A stretch of DNA of 64,000 bases from Bacteroides eggerthii (GTDB taxonomy: Bacteria; Bacteroidota; Bacteroidia; Bacteroidales; Bacteroidaceae), in assembly GCF_025146565.1 (NCBI RefSeq), contig NZ_CP102258.1:3132001-3196000 (forward strand). Reading direction: 5' to 3'. This document shows, piece by piece, positions 34,200 through 45,160 of this stretch (position 1 is its first letter; every line of letters starts with the position of its first letter). Below the pieces are notes generated by a model, which saw only the letters and a list, made by a program, of their open reading frames with translations, had not been told where the DNA came from and ran no database searches. The translations under genes and the position numbers were made by a program.

Positions 34200-36110
34200 T
34201 CAATCCAGCGGATGGGTAAAAAGAAAACGGGCGCCCTGTGTATAATGCGGATCTACCCATATCTTCCCACCCCACTTTTTCACAATCAGTTTGCAGATGG
34301 CAAGGCCAAGCCCTGTGCCCTGAGCATATTCGTTCAGTTTCTCAAAGCGTTCGAACACTTTCTTCTGTTTTTCCAACGGTATGCCGCAGCCTGTGTCGGA
34401 CACAGAAAAGAGCACAACATGCCTCTTCTCGTCCAGCCCCACCTTCAATGTTATCGTGCCGTTCTTCGTAAACTTATCCGCATTGGACAGCAGGTTTATG
34501 ATCACCTGCTGCATACGCTGGATGTCCGTATGGAGCTCCAGACTTTCCAGCGGACTTTCAAACAGGAACCTGTTGGCCGACCGGCGCGCCTGTGCCACAG
34601 AGGCCAAAGCCTGCGTACAAACCTGCACCACATCACACTTTTCCTGCGTAAAGGTCACCCGGTCCACCTCCAGCCGGGAAAGGTCCAGAATATCATCAAT
34701 CAGCCGGAGCAGCAAGTCCGAATTCGCCTTGATAATCTCAAAAAATCCCCGTTGCTCCTCCAACGGAATATCGCCGGCAGAGAGCACATCCGAAAATCCC
34801 ACAATAGCATTCAGCGGTGTGCGTATCTCATGACTCATATTGGCAAGGAATGCACTCTTCAGGCGGTTTGCCTCCTCCGCCCTCTCCTTCGCCTCACGCA
34901 AGGATGCCTCGGAGACTTCCAATTCGTCTTTCAGTTTCTTCGTGTGATAGTAGAAATAGAGAGAGACGAACAATCCCACCAACAGGCTGAGCAGAACGGC
35001 TGCTATCCCCCATATATGATATTTGTACTGCTCATAGAAAGACGGAGTTACATTTACCAATTCCACAGGTCCGGAAAGTGAAGATATATCCAGATCCTTC
35101 TCCTTTATCAGTTTGCCGTCCATGACGGTCTGGGTGGGAATAATCTCCAGCATGGCTTTCTCCGGATTCTTCAACAGACGGACGGCTTGCTGCGCCAGCC
35201 CCTTGCCCAAAGGGCGGTAATGAGGCACCACTCCGCCCAAAGCCCAATAGCCGATGCCCGCAGAGGTGATGGAGAAAGCAGGCAGGTCGGGAGCCGCCTC
35301 CATCATGGCGTAAGTGGCATTGCGCATGAAGTAACCGTCGTTCATGTCCACCCGCCATGTTCCCATGAGCAAGGCGGTATTGGGCGGCAAAGCATGCAGC
35401 TTGTCGCTAATGGTATAAATGGTGTTGACACGTCCGTCCAGCAGGATAAGCCCTAATTCCGGAAATTTCCTCATCTCTTTCACCACATGCGCCTGCAAGG
35501 TGACGCCGCCGTAGCTGTTGTCCGAAATGAAAGCGATGTGTTCCGTCTTGGGATACAACTGCTTTATCATGCGGATATTGGCCTCTACGTCATATTGATA
35601 AATAAATCCACTCTTAATCGGAGAGTCGGGAAAATCGTCGAGGAAATCCAACGATTCGGGCATCCACGTTTTCAGGTCTGTGCCATGCTCCGGCAAAAGC
35701 ACCACATTGCGGCTGGCCAATGCCACCATCACCGGCACTTCGCCCCGGACGGAGTCCTCCAGCGACAAATAGGCTGCCCACGCTTCCTGCCCTATCAGTA
35801 TTATGAGCGAAGGAATCTTTGTGCCCTGATATTTGGAAAGGATGCCCACCATTCTCTGCTTCCACCAAGGAGCCTCGGAGAAACTTTTGCAGTTCATGTT
35901 CTCCAATTCTACCCCGCACTTCCCGTCCAAGCGCTGAAACTCTTCCATAAAGTCGGAAATATTGCCCGAAGTCTGGCCCGCGTCAGGATTATAAGAACTG
36001 ATGATAAGCACAGGATGGTCGCCCGTCACCGCAAAGGCAGGGCGCGCAAGGAAAAGAAACGCCGTCAGGCAGAGCAATGCTCTATAAAATATATTCTTAA
36101 ATAATCTCAT
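34200..36110 (-). CDS. Membrane sensor histidine kinase with substrate-binding-like sensor domain
   Basis: Start is taken at the ATG at 36110 (MRLFKNIFYRALLCLTAFLF), a signal peptide. The periplasmic part (about residues 30-340) resembles ABC-type substrate-binding proteins (PVLIISSYNPDAGQTSGNIS, LIILIGQEAWAAYLSL, GGVVPHYRPLGKGLAQQAVR). A transmembrane helix (about 350-375) and a coiled coil follow, then HisKA with the phospho-acceptor His in ANMSHEIRTPLNAIVGFSDV, and an ATPase domain with GTGLGLAICKLIVKKWGGKI. There is no receiver or HTH domain, and no response-regulator gene nearby, so its partner is elsewhere. Confidence 0.88.
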   Translation of the reverse strand: MRLFKNIFYRALLCLTAFLFLARPAFAVTGDHPVLIISSYNPDAGQTSGNISDFMEEFQRLDGKCGVELENMNCKSFSEAPWWKQRMVGILSKYQGTKIPSLIILIGQEAWAAYLSLEDSVRGEVPVMVALASRNVVLLPEHGTDLKTWMPESLDFLDDFPDSPIKSGFIYQYDVEANIRMIKQLYPKTEHIAFISDNSYGGVTLQAHVVKEMRKFPELGLILLDGRVNTIYTISDKLHALPPNTALLMGTWRVDMNDGYFMRNATYAMMEAAPDLPAFSITSAGIGYWALGGVVPHYRPLGKGLAQQAVRLLKNPEKAMLEIIPTQTVMDGKLIKEKDLDISSLSGPVELVNVTPSFYEQYKYHIWGIAAVLLSLLVGLFVSLYFYYHTKKLKDELEVSEASLREAKERAEEANRLKSAFLANMSHEIRTPLNAIVGFSDVLSAGDIPLEEQRGFFEIIKANSDLLLRLIDDILDLSRLEVDRVTFTQEKCDVVQVCTQALASVAQARRSANRFLFESPLESLELHTDIQRMQQVIINLLSNADKFTKNGTITLKVGLDEKRHVVLFSVSDTGCGIPLEKQKKVFERFEKLNEYAQGTGLGLAICKLIVKKWGGKIWVDPHYTQGARFLFTHPLD

Positions 36111-36128
36111 AATCCCGGGGAACTGTCG

Positions 36129-36136
36129 CAAAGATA
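36129..36136 (-). promoter_or_regulatory. Promoter -7 box for the sensor kinase/nucleotidase genes
   Basis: On the minus strand this reads TATCTTTG, matching TAnnTTTG, 19 bp before the ATG at 36110. Its position also argues against the longer upstream start. Confidence 0.5.
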
Positions 36137-36177
36137 CAATAAAACTCAAAAAAGGCACAAAGAAAGATTGTTTTTCG

Positions 36178-36185
36178 TACTTTTG
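36178..36185 (+). promoter_or_regulatory. Promoter -7 box for tex
   Basis: TACTTTTG matches TAnnTTTG and lies 26 bp before the ATG at 36212, divergent from the kinase promoter. Confidence 0.5.
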
Positions 36186-36211
36186 GCACGCATTATTAAA
36201 AAGAAGCTGAC

Positions 36212-38347
36212 ATGACACAAATCTTCCACAACATGATAGCTGCCATTCTCGGCATATCAGAAAAACAAATCGGACAGACATTGTCCCTGCTCAATGACGG
36301 AGCAACAATCCCTTTCATCAGCCGCTACCGTAAAGAAATGACAGGCGGACTGGATGAAGTACAGATAGAAGCCATCCAAACCCATTACGAAAAGCTGAAC
36401 GAAACGGCCAAGCGGAAGGAAACCATCATCAACACCATTCAGGAACAAGGGAAGATGACTCCGGAACTGCAAAAGCGCATTGAAGAAACGTGGGACGGCA
36501 CCGTTCTCGAAGATATCTACCTGCCCTACAAGCCCAAGCGGAAAACACGCGCGGAAGCAGCCCGCCAGAAAGGACTCGAACCGCTCGCCACCATACTGAT
36601 GCTCCAACGCGAGCCTCATCCCGAACAACGTGCCGCCGGTTTTGTGAAAGGCGACGTGAAAGATGCGGACGATGCCCTGAAAGGCGCACGCGACATCATT
36701 GCCGAGCAAGTCAGCGAAAACGAACGAGCCCGCAACACTCTGCGCAATACCTTTGCACGCCAAGCCGTACTGACCGCCAAAGTTGTGAAAGGAAAAGAGG
36801 AAGAAGGAGCCAAATACAGAGACTATTTCGATTGTTCGGAATCCCTGAAACGTTGCAGTTCGCACCGCTTGCTTGCCATTCGGCGCGCCGAAACCGAAGG
36901 GGTGCTCAAAGTGAGTATCAGCCCGAATGACGAAGAGTGCGTGGAACGGTTGGAAAGACAGTTCGTGCGGAGCAACAATGCCTGCGGAAAACAGGTGGCC
37001 GAAGCCGTACAGGACGCGTACAAGCGTCTGCTGAAACCGTCCATCGAAACAGAGTTTGCCGCACAAAGTAAGGAGCGTGCCGATGATGAAGCCATCCGCG
37101 TCTTTGCGGAAAACCTGCGGCAACTGCTACTCGCCTCACCATTAGGGCAGAAGCGGGTAATGGGAATAGATCCGGGATTCCGTACCGGCTGCAAGGTGGT
37201 ATGCCTGGATGCACAGGGCAATTTGCTGCATAATGAGAATATCTATCCGCATCCGCCTGTGAACCAAAGCAAAGAAGCATTCGCCAAACTGCAAAAGATG
37301 ATAGAGGCCTACAAGATCGAAGCCATCGCCATTGGAAACGGCACCGCCAGCCGCGAGACAGAGGATTTCCTGAAACGGCAGACATTCAACCGGGAAGTGC
37401 AGATCTTCATCGTCAGCGAACAAGGAGCTTCCATCTATTCCGCTTCCAAGATTGCCAGAGACGAGTTTCCAGAATATGATGTCACCGTACGCGGTGCAGT
37501 GTCCATTGCCCGCCGGCTTATGGACCCGTTGGCAGAGCTTGTCAAGATAGACCCGAAATCAATCGGTGTGGGACAATACCAGCATGACGTAGACCAAAGC
37601 AAACTCAAGAAATCTCTCGACCAGACCGTAGAGAACTGCGTCAACCTCGTCGGCGTGAACCTGAATACGGCAAGCAGCCACTTGCTTACATATATATCGG
37701 GACTCGGCCCGCAATTGGCGCAGAACATCGTGAATTACCGGGCAGAGAACGGAGCGTTCTCCTCCCGTAAAGAATTGATGAAAGTTCCGCGCATGGGCGC
37801 CAAGGCTTTCGAACAATGCGCCGGTTTCCTGCGCATACCGGATGCCAAGAACCCGTTGGACAATACGGCAGTGCATCCCGAAAGTTACCATATTGTGGAG
37901 CAAATGGCCAAGGACCTGGGATGCAGTGTAGCCGAATTAATAGCCGACAAGGAGCTGCGATTGAAGATACAACCGGAACGATACCTCTCTCCCACCGTCG
38001 GGATGCCCACCCTGAAAGATATTCTGCAAGAACTGGAAAAACCGGGACGCGACCCGCGCGGGCCTATCAAGGTATTCGAGTTCGACAAGAACGTGCGTAC
38101 GATTGACGACCTTCGCATTGGCATGGAGCTGCCGGGCATCGTGAGCAACATCACCAATTTCGGCGCTTTCGTCGATATAGGCATCAAAGAAAACGGCCTG
38201 ATACACCTCTCCCAGCTTGCGCAGAAGTATGTATCAGACCCCAATGAGATTGTGTCCATCCATCAACAGGTACGCGTCAAGATACTGGGCGTGGATACCG
38301 AACGGAAACGCATACAGTTGACTATGATCGGAGTGGAACGTATTTAG
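36212..38347 (+). CDS. tex: Tex-type RNA-binding transcription accessory protein
   Basis: The 711-residue protein is full length for Tex/YhgF. It has an N-terminal helical region (LSLLNDGATIPFISRYRKEM), a YqgF/RNase H-like domain (KRVMGIDPGFRTGCKVVCLD), helix-hairpin-helix motifs (YISGLGPQLAQNIVNYRAEN) and a C-terminal S1 domain (LPGIVSNITNFGAFVDIGIK). Tex binds RNA and transcription complexes in the cytosol and affects gene expression and stress fitness. It is monocistronic with its own promoter and a palindromic terminator. Confidence 0.94.
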   Translation: MTQIFHNMIAAILGISEKQIGQTLSLLNDGATIPFISRYRKEMTGGLDEVQIEAIQTHYEKLNETAKRKETIINTIQEQGKMTPELQKRIEETWDGTVLEDIYLPYKPKRKTRAEAARQKGLEPLATILMLQREPHPEQRAAGFVKGDVKDADDALKGARDIIAEQVSENERARNTLRNTFARQAVLTAKVVKGKEEEGAKYRDYFDCSESLKRCSSHRLLAIRRAETEGVLKVSISPNDEECVERLERQFVRSNNACGKQVAEAVQDAYKRLLKPSIETEFAAQSKERADDEAIRVFAENLRQLLLASPLGQKRVMGIDPGFRTGCKVVCLDAQGNLLHNENIYPHPPVNQSKEAFAKLQKMIEAYKIEAIAIGNGTASRETEDFLKRQTFNREVQIFIVSEQGASIYSASKIARDEFPEYDVTVRGAVSIARRLMDPLAELVKIDPKSIGVGQYQHDVDQSKLKKSLDQTVENCVNLVGVNLNTASSHLLTYISGLGPQLAQNIVNYRAENGAFSSRKELMKVPRMGAKAFEQCAGFLRIPDAKNPLDNTAVHPESYHIVEQMAKDLGCSVAELIADKELRLKIQPERYLSPTVGMPTLKDILQELEKPGRDPRGPIKVFEFDKNVRTIDDLRIGMELPGIVSNITNFGAFVDIGIKENGLIHLSQLAQKYVSDPNEIVSIHQQVRVKILGVDTERKRIQLTMIGVERI

Positions 38348-38350
38348 GGG

Positions 38351-38374
38351 TTAGTGATTAACGTTAATCACTAA
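38351..38374. terminator. Perfect palindrome between convergent genes
   Basis: Twelve bases, TTAGTGATTAAC, are followed directly by their reverse complement, giving a 24-bp palindrome that starts 4 bp after the tex stop and overlaps the stop of the convergent LRR gene at 38371. It lacks a long T run on either side, so termination is likely but not certain; a binding site is an alternative. Confidence 0.55.
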
Positions 38375-39417
38375 TCTCTATATATCAGTTTATCCTTGTC
38401 ATTGCCGAAAAGATTATCGCCCAAAGTGGTGATTTTATTGCCGGTGGCAAGAACATGGCGCAAGTTGTCGCATCCCATGAACGCGCCATATTCTATGGCC
38501 GTCACACCGGAAGGCAATACCAACGTGCCACACAAGCGTCCGCACCCGCTAAATGCACGCTGGCCTATACTTTTCAAGCCATGGGGAAGCTTGATATTGA
38601 GCAGATATTTCTTTTGCGTAAATGTATAGTCGGGAATAACCGTTGCATTACACCGGGAGAGATCCACACTCACCAGATTAGGCATGTAATTACGTATCAA
38701 AGTGAAGTCCGCCTCATCCATTTTTCCTTCCACCGTAAGGAAGTTCACATCTTTGGGCTGTATGCCTGCATGAATAAGTTCACTGGCAAGGCTGCCCATA
38801 GCAGCTATCTGCACAGTGACACCCACCGGCTCACCTTCTATAAACGCGAATGTCTCCCACCTTTTGCCATTTCGATAGGCGTCACTGCTGCCCAGCGGTA
38901 CGAATACGGCTGTCACACTGTCGGCCAAAGCTCCGGGCAACAAATTCGGGGGAGTTTTCTTACGTATCTGACAAATCTTCAGGTTGGTACATCCCTTGAA
39001 TGCGCCATCCTCTATATTCTTGACCTTGTCGGACAGGATTACTTGGGTTAAAGAAGTTTTTCCTGCAAACACGCTATCATTGATTTGCTTACAAAAGGCG
39101 TAAGACGGGATGCAGTTGGCAGGATAGACATAGAAACGGTCGGGGTGCGTACCGTTCTTTCCGGCATACATGCTGATAGAGGCATTGGATATATCCAGTA
39201 TCTGCAGTTTCTTGAACTCATCCCGCAAGTGGCGGAAATCAATGGCATTCAGCTTGCCCTGCAAGACAAGGTGCGTTATCTCGTTAGCTTCCTCCTCGGT
39301 CAGCATCTCTACCAAAGTGCCGGGCTTTGCAACGGTATACCTTTTGGAAGTCTGGGCAGAGCTGTTCAATAGGATGCCCAAGCCGGCTATTACTAAAAAT
39401 ATCTTTTTCAGGTTCAT
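38371..39417 (-). CDS. Secreted BspA-like leucine-rich repeat protein
   Basis: The 348-residue protein has a signal peptide (MNLKKIFLVIAGLGILLNSS) and repeats of the BspA/LRR_5 type, for example LTQVILSDKVKNIEDGAFKG and LPHGLKSIGQRAFSGCGRLC. Such proteins are surface or secreted and in some species mediate adhesion. It is not a lipoprotein, since the cleavage region has no lipobox Cys. It has its own promoter and is convergent with tex. Confidence 0.82.
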   Translation of the reverse strand: MNLKKIFLVIAGLGILLNSSAQTSKRYTVAKPGTLVEMLTEEEANEITHLVLQGKLNAIDFRHLRDEFKKLQILDISNASISMYAGKNGTHPDRFYVYPANCIPSYAFCKQINDSVFAGKTSLTQVILSDKVKNIEDGAFKGCTNLKICQIRKKTPPNLLPGALADSVTAVFVPLGSSDAYRNGKRWETFAFIEGEPVGVTVQIAAMGSLASELIHAGIQPKDVNFLTVEGKMDEADFTLIRNYMPNLVSVDLSRCNATVIPDYTFTQKKYLLNIKLPHGLKSIGQRAFSGCGRLCGTLVLPSGVTAIEYGAFMGCDNLRHVLATGNKITTLGDNLFGNDKDKLIYRD

Positions 39418-39446
39418 GTTTTAAGTGTCAGATTGAGTTTATTTTT

Positions 39447-39454
39447 CAAAGATA
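39447..39454 (-). promoter_or_regulatory. Promoter -7 box for the LRR gene
   Basis: On the minus strand it reads TATCTTTG (TAnnTTTG), 30 bp upstream of the start at 39417. Confidence 0.45.
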
Positions 39455-39499
39455 AGAAGAAACTGCCAATTCCGAATAATGATTTTTTCTTTTTATTAT

Positions 39500-39507
39500 T
39501 ATTTTTG
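39500..39507 (+). promoter_or_regulatory. Promoter -7 box for the CPBP gene
   Basis: TATTTTTG matches TAnnTTTG, 49 bp before the ATG at 39556. It lies after an upstream in-frame ATG at 39433, which is therefore probably not the start. Confidence 0.45.
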
Positions 39508-39555
39508 CCAGAGTTAAGAGAGGATGTGTCAAACAAAAGATCACTTTACCGATAT

Positions 39556-40431
39556 ATGGAAAATATAGAAAATGACTTCCCAATCAAACGTTTTGGAAAA
39601 GTTGCAATCGACATTATTGCATTTGCCGCATTGGCCGTTATACTTGTTACGATCATGAATATTCCTTTCTCTGTGTTGTTTCTGAAAACGGACAAAGAAA
39701 GTCCGGACAGCATGTTTGTCTTCATGCTGAGCGAAACACTGATGCTGATAGGCGTATTCCTTTCCGCCTGGATTGTGTGGCACTTCCGCGGATTGTCATT
39801 GGCAGGTCTGGGGCGTTCGTTGGCAATGCGCCGAAAGGATTTATTATCAGGAGTGTTGCTGGCAATCGTTCTTTATGCAGTAGGCTTCGGCATATCCTTA
39901 TTGGCAGGGGCGGTAGAGATTACAGGAGTTACATTCAATCCTTCTTCCCTATTGATCAGCTTTGTTTTCTTCTTGCTGGTAGCCGTTACGGAAGAGCTGG
40001 CATTGCGGGGCTTTGTACTGGAACGGATGCTGCAAGGCGGGATAAATAAATTCTGGGCTTTGTTCTTTTCCTCCGTTCTGTTCTCACTGATTCATATAGG
40101 CAATCCGAACTTCAACTTCCTGTCCTTTATCAATATTCTGCTGGCAGGTGTCCTTTTGGGTTCTTCCTATATATATACCCGCAACCTCTGCTTTCCGATA
40201 GCATTACATTGGTTCTGGAACTGGATACAAGGTCCTGTCTTGGGATATGAAGTCAGCGGGAATAAATTCGGTGAGAGCATGTTGACACTCCATCTGCCCG
40301 AAGCCAACCTGATGAACGGAGGCGCTTTCGGCTTTGAAGGCTCCATGCTTTGTACAGTATTAATGATACTGGGAACAGGAGTGATTTTAAAAATGTTCAG
40401 TAAAAAAGATAGGAAAGTGTGTCAAAACTAA
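39556..40431 (+). CDS. CPBP-family intramembrane protease
   Basis: I start at the ATG at 39556, since the promoter box at 39500 and the neighbour's promoter lie upstream of it; an open frame from 39433 would add 41 poorly conserved-looking residues. The 291-residue membrane protein has about eight helices and the CPBP (Abi/CAAX-like) motifs: TEELALRGFVLER (E146, E147, R151), FSLIHIGN (H180) and ALHWFWNW (H218). Such proteins are putative intramembrane metalloproteases; substrates are unknown. Confidence 0.83.
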   Translation: MENIENDFPIKRFGKVAIDIIAFAALAVILVTIMNIPFSVLFLKTDKESPDSMFVFMLSETLMLIGVFLSAWIVWHFRGLSLAGLGRSLAMRRKDLLSGVLLAIVLYAVGFGISLLAGAVEITGVTFNPSSLLISFVFFLLVAVTEELALRGFVLERMLQGGINKFWALFFSSVLFSLIHIGNPNFNFLSFINILLAGVLLGSSYIYTRNLCFPIALHWFWNWIQGPVLGYEVSGNKFGESMLTLHLPEANLMNGGAFGFEGSMLCTVLMILGTGVILKMFSKKDRKVCQN

Positions 40432-40453
40432 CATTAACTATCATTTTACTCTG

Positions 40454-40622
40454 TCATTAGCTTCGCTCAAAACCTCTTCTACCTTTTTTATTAAGGTATA
40501 GTCAGAGCGAAGCGAAGAATCTACTCTCTGTGTGAGTAGGAGAAGAGATGCTTCACTACGTTCTGCATGACAGACTATACATTAGCGTAAGAAATAAAAG
40601 ATGTTTTGAGCGAAGCTAATGA
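40454..40622. repeat. Nested palindromic intergenic repeat (MITE-like)
   Basis: The outer ends are perfect 20-bp inverted repeats, TCATTAGCTTCGCTCAAAAC at 40454-40473 and its complement at 40603-40622. Inside are GTATAGTC (40496-40503) with GACTATAC (40573-40580), and CTACTC (40521-40526) with GAGTAG (40534-40539). The inner text (GCGAAGCGAAGAATCT, AGATGCTTCACTACGTTC) resembles repeats I have seen scattered between genes in Bacteroidales. It fills most of the gap between two convergent genes and has no coding capacity. Confidence 0.7.
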
Positions 40623-40656
40623 TAGGCTTGTCAGAGTTTTGACACCCTAACCTATA

Positions 40657-42288
<1,632 letters not shown>

Positions 42289-42319
42289 TTAATACCTATA
42301 ATTCTGCAATTTGCGGGTG

Positions 42320-42327
42320 CAAAGGTA
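42320..42327 (-). promoter_or_regulatory. Promoter -7 box for the ABC-F gene
   Basis: On the minus strand it reads TACCTTTG (TAnnTTTG), 47 bp upstream of the start at 42273. Confidence 0.45.
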
Positions 42328-42399
42328 GGAAAAATCCACGAGATTCAGGTAGACTTCAGCAGAATAAAGTAAGATGCCAGAAGTTGTAAAGAGCCTTTT

Positions 42400-42996
42400 T
42401 CAGCTTATTACCTGATTCTTCCGAAGAATATTGTCAAATAACCCGATGCCCGACTCCGTCATAATCCCCCTGAGCATAAAGGTCGCCGAACTATGCAGCA
42501 TGGCAGGCAGACATTCCGCTACCCTTGCATTATAAAGCAAGGCTGTAAAGGACTCAACGAACGTACGTACTTCCAAATCCGGAATGATATGTCTCTCCTT
42601 CAGGCAAGCCGAAAGGGTTTTCTCTAACTCGTCCGACCATATACGATTGTATAGACTATAGATGTATTTATATTCCAAATGCCGGGAAACATCAAGCCAA
42701 AAGACACATGCAGCCTTATATAAATTCTCGATATATGCTTTAGAAACCGCCCAAAGATATTCCAATATGTCAGGAGAATCATACCTGATGATATGGAATG
42801 TATTCTCAATTCTGCTCTGATAGACCCGCCAACAGGTATTTATAAGATTATCTTTTGTTGTATAAATCTGATATATAGTCCGTTTAGAAATATTCATATT
42901 CCGGGCAATATCATCCATACGAACAGCCCGGATACCATATTGCCTCAAAGATTGTGAAGTAAAAGCAATTATTCTTTTTTCAGTACTCTCATCCAT
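42400..42996 (-). CDS. TetR-family transcriptional regulator
   Basis: The 198-residue protein has the N-terminal TetR HTH (ITFTSQSLRQYGIRAVRMDD-like region, then IARNMNISKRTIYQIYTTKD) and a helical ligand domain with little recognisable sequence. It is a probable repressor; its target could be itself or the nearby ABC-F gene, but nothing in the sequence shows this. The gap of over 320 bp to grpE carries the grpE promoter and no further gene that I can see. Confidence 0.82.
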   Translation of the reverse strand: MDESTEKRIIAFTSQSLRQYGIRAVRMDDIARNMNISKRTIYQIYTTKDNLINTCWRVYQSRIENTFHIIRYDSPDILEYLWAVSKAYIENLYKAACVFWLDVSRHLEYKYIYSLYNRIWSDELEKTLSACLKERHIIPDLEVRTFVESFTALLYNARVAECLPAMLHSSATFMLRGIMTESGIGLFDNILRKNQVIS

Positions 42997-43188
42997 ATAG
43001 TTACATACAAAAATAGTTAGTCAGTCATTCATTTTCCGGCCTAAAAATAAACAGGTTTATTAATATCTGGAAAATTATTTTCCCCAATCCATAAAAATAA
43101 GCGCTGAAAGCCTTAAATAAGCGCACGAAATGATTGGGAGACATTCCTATTTATAGAGCATTTCGCTGTCAATCTGACATAAAAGTAT

Positions 43189-43196
43189 TACCTTTG
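43189..43196 (+). promoter_or_regulatory. Promoter -7 box for grpE-dnaJ
   Basis: TACCTTTG matches TAnnTTTG. It lies 127 bp before the chosen grpE start, leaving a leader of about 120 nt without a clear structure. No CIRCE element was found. Confidence 0.45.
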
Positions 43197-43322
43197 CGGC
43201 GTTTTTGGCAAAAGCAGCCAATTTGGCAAAGTTATTGCTATAAAAAACATATCATATTAACTTAACCCTTAGCAGCAATGAAAGCAAAACCATTTTATAA
43301 GAATAACAAGCATAACAATAAT

Positions 43323-43898
43323 ATGGATTCTAAAGAAAAAGAAAACATCAACGAAGAAGAGTTGAAAGCACAAGCTGTTCCGGAAGAGAACGGTGAAGAG
43401 GCAACCGAGAAAGAGGAAGTTACCCTGACTGAGGAAGAGAAGCTCGCTCAAGAATTGGAGAAAGCCCACGCAGAGATTGAAGACCAGAAAGACAAATACC
43501 TGCGTCTCTCCGCCGAGTTCGACAACTACCGCAAACGCACGATGAAAGAAAAAGCCGAACTGATCCTGAACGGCGGTGAAAAGAGCATCAGCAGTATCCT
43601 TCCCATTGTGGACGACTTTGAACGTGCTTTGAAGAATATGGAGACTGCCACCGACGTGGCTGCTGTGAAAGAGGGTGTAGAGCTCATCTATAACAAATTC
43701 ATGACGGTACTGGGACACAACGGCGTCAAAGTAATTGAAACCAAAGAGCAACCGCTTGATACAGACTACCATGAAGCCATTGCCGTAATCCCGGCTCCCG
43801 ACGAAGCATTGAAAGGCAAGATTCTGGACTGCGTGCAAACAGGTTACATGCTAAACGACAAAGTAATCCGCCATGCCAAAGTAGTGGTTGGAGAATAA
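43323..43898 (+). CDS. grpE: GrpE nucleotide-exchange factor
   Basis: GrpE releases ADP from DnaK in the heat-shock chaperone cycle. I start at the ATG at 43323 ([17 protein letters not shown]), which matches Bacteroides GrpE starts as I know them; an in-frame ATG at 43278 adds 15 basic residues. The acidic N-terminal region is followed by the long dimer helix and the core [20 protein letters not shown], ending with [20 protein letters not shown]. It lies 13 bp before dnaJ; no dnaK is near. Confidence 0.93.
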   Translation: MDSKEKENINEEELKAQAVPEENGEEATEKEEVTLTEEEKLAQELEKAHAEIEDQKDKYLRLSAEFDNYRKRTMKEKAELILNGGEKSISSILPIVDDFERALKNMETATDVAAVKEGVELIYNKFMTVLGHNGVKVIETKEQPLDTDYHEAIAVIPAPDEALKGKILDCVQTGYMLNDKVIRHAKVVVGE

Positions 43899-43911
43899 CA
43901 TACACAGTTAT

Positions 43912-45093
43912 ATGGAAAAAAGAGATTATTACGAAGTACTGGAAGTCGAGAAAACAGCATCGGTAGACGAGATAAAGAAGGCTTATCGCAAAAAGGCTAT
44001 CCAATACCACCCGGACAAAAACCCCGGCGACAAGGTAGCCGAAGAGAAGTTCAAAGAAGCGGCAGAAGCATACGATGTATTAAGTAACCCGGACAAGCGT
44101 GCCCGTTACGACCAGTTCGGTCATGCCGGAATGAGCGGCGCAGCCGGCAATGGCGGTCCGTTCGGCGGTTTCAGCGGCGGCATGTCCATGGATGACATAT
44201 TCTCCATGTTCGGCGACATATTTGGCGGACACAGTGGTGGTTTTGGCGGCGGCTTCAGTGGTTTCGGCGGATTTGGCGGCGGAGGCGCACAACAGCAACG
44301 GCGGTATCGCGGCTCTGACTTACGCGTCAAAGTGAAACTAAACCTCAAGGAGATTTCTACCGGAGTAGAAAAGAAATTCAAGCTGAAAAAGTACGTGCCT
44401 TGCAGTCACTGTCATGGAACCGGCGCCGAAGGAGACGGAGGTGCAGAGACCTGCCCCACTTGTAAAGGCAGCGGTACGGTGATCCGCAACCAGCAGACCA
44501 TTCTCGGAACGATGCAGACGCGCACCACCTGTCCCACCTGCGGCGGTGAAGGCAAAGTAATCAAGAACAAGTGTAAGGAGTGTGCCGGTGAAGGTATCGT
44601 GTACGGTGAGGAAGTCGTTACCGTAAACATTCCCAAAGGCGTAGCCGAAGGCATGCAGCTCTCTATGGGTGGCAAAGGTAATGCAGGCAAGCACAACGGT
44701 GTGCCGGGCGACCTGCTGATTCTCGTAGAAGAAGAGCAGGACAAGGAACTGATCCGCGATGAAAACGACCTGATATACAACCTGCTCCTTAGCTTCCCAA
44801 CCGCAGCATTGGGCGGTGCGGTGGAGATACCCACCATTGACGGAAAAGTAAAGGTGAAAATCGAGTCGGGTACGCAACCGGGCAAGGTTCTCCGCCTGCG
44901 TGGCAAAGGTTTGCCCAACGTCAACGGATACGGAACGGGGGATTTATTGGTGAATGTCAGCGTCTATGTCCCTGAAACCCTGAACAAAGAAGAGAAAAAA
45001 GCATTGGAAGAAATGGAAAGCTCGGACAACTTCAAGCCGAACACTTCCATCAAGGAAAAAATCTTCAAGAAGTTCAAGAGTCTGTTTGACTAA
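43912..45093 (+). CDS. dnaJ: Chaperone DnaJ
   Basis: DnaJ hands clients to DnaK and stimulates its ATPase. I start at the ATG at 43912 ([20 protein letters not shown]). The J domain has the HPD motif ([13 protein letters not shown]). Next come a Gly/Phe-rich region (about 75-130), four zinc-binding repeats ([32 protein letters not shown]) and the C-terminal substrate domains. Its length of about 393 residues is normal for type I DnaJ. It forms an operon with grpE and ends at a strong terminator. Confidence 0.95.
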   Translation: MEKRDYYEVLEVEKTASVDEIKKAYRKKAIQYHPDKNPGDKVAEEKFKEAAEAYDVLSNPDKRARYDQFGHAGMSGAAGNGGPFGGFSGGMSMDDIFSMFGDIFGGHSGGFGGGFSGFGGFGGGGAQQQRRYRGSDLRVKVKLNLKEISTGVEKKFKLKKYVPCSHCHGTGAEGDGGAETCPTCKGSGTVIRNQQTILGTMQTRTTCPTCGGEGKVIKNKCKECAGEGIVYGEEVVTVNIPKGVAEGMQLSMGGKGNAGKHNGVPGDLLILVEEEQDKELIRDENDLIYNLLLSFPTAALGGAVEIPTIDGKVKVKIESGTQPGKVLRLRGKGLPNVNGYGTGDLLVNVSVYVPETLNKEEKKALEEMESSDNFKPNTSIKEKIFKKFKSLFD

Positions 45094-45104
45094 GCAATAA
45101 AACA

Positions 45105-45160
45105 TTTCTGATATAAAAAAAGCTGCGCCATGTTCGGTGCAGCTTTTTTTATATCAGAAA
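45105..45160. terminator. Bidirectional terminator after dnaJ
   Basis: Bases 45105-45126 pair perfectly with 45139-45160 (22 bp), with a GC core GCTGC/GCAGC flanked by seven A on the left and seven T on the right, and a 12-nt loop. This works as an intrinsic terminator in both directions, for dnaJ and for the minus-strand operon. Confidence 0.93.

Noticed and set aside
33103-34245. Plus-strand open frame of 380 codons
   Set aside because: Antisense to the 5'-nucleotidase gene; no start signals and no domain.
40454-40622. Palindromic element as a plain terminator
   Set aside because: The arms are 129 bp apart and several further palindromes are nested inside, which is not the form of an intrinsic terminator, although it may still end transcription.
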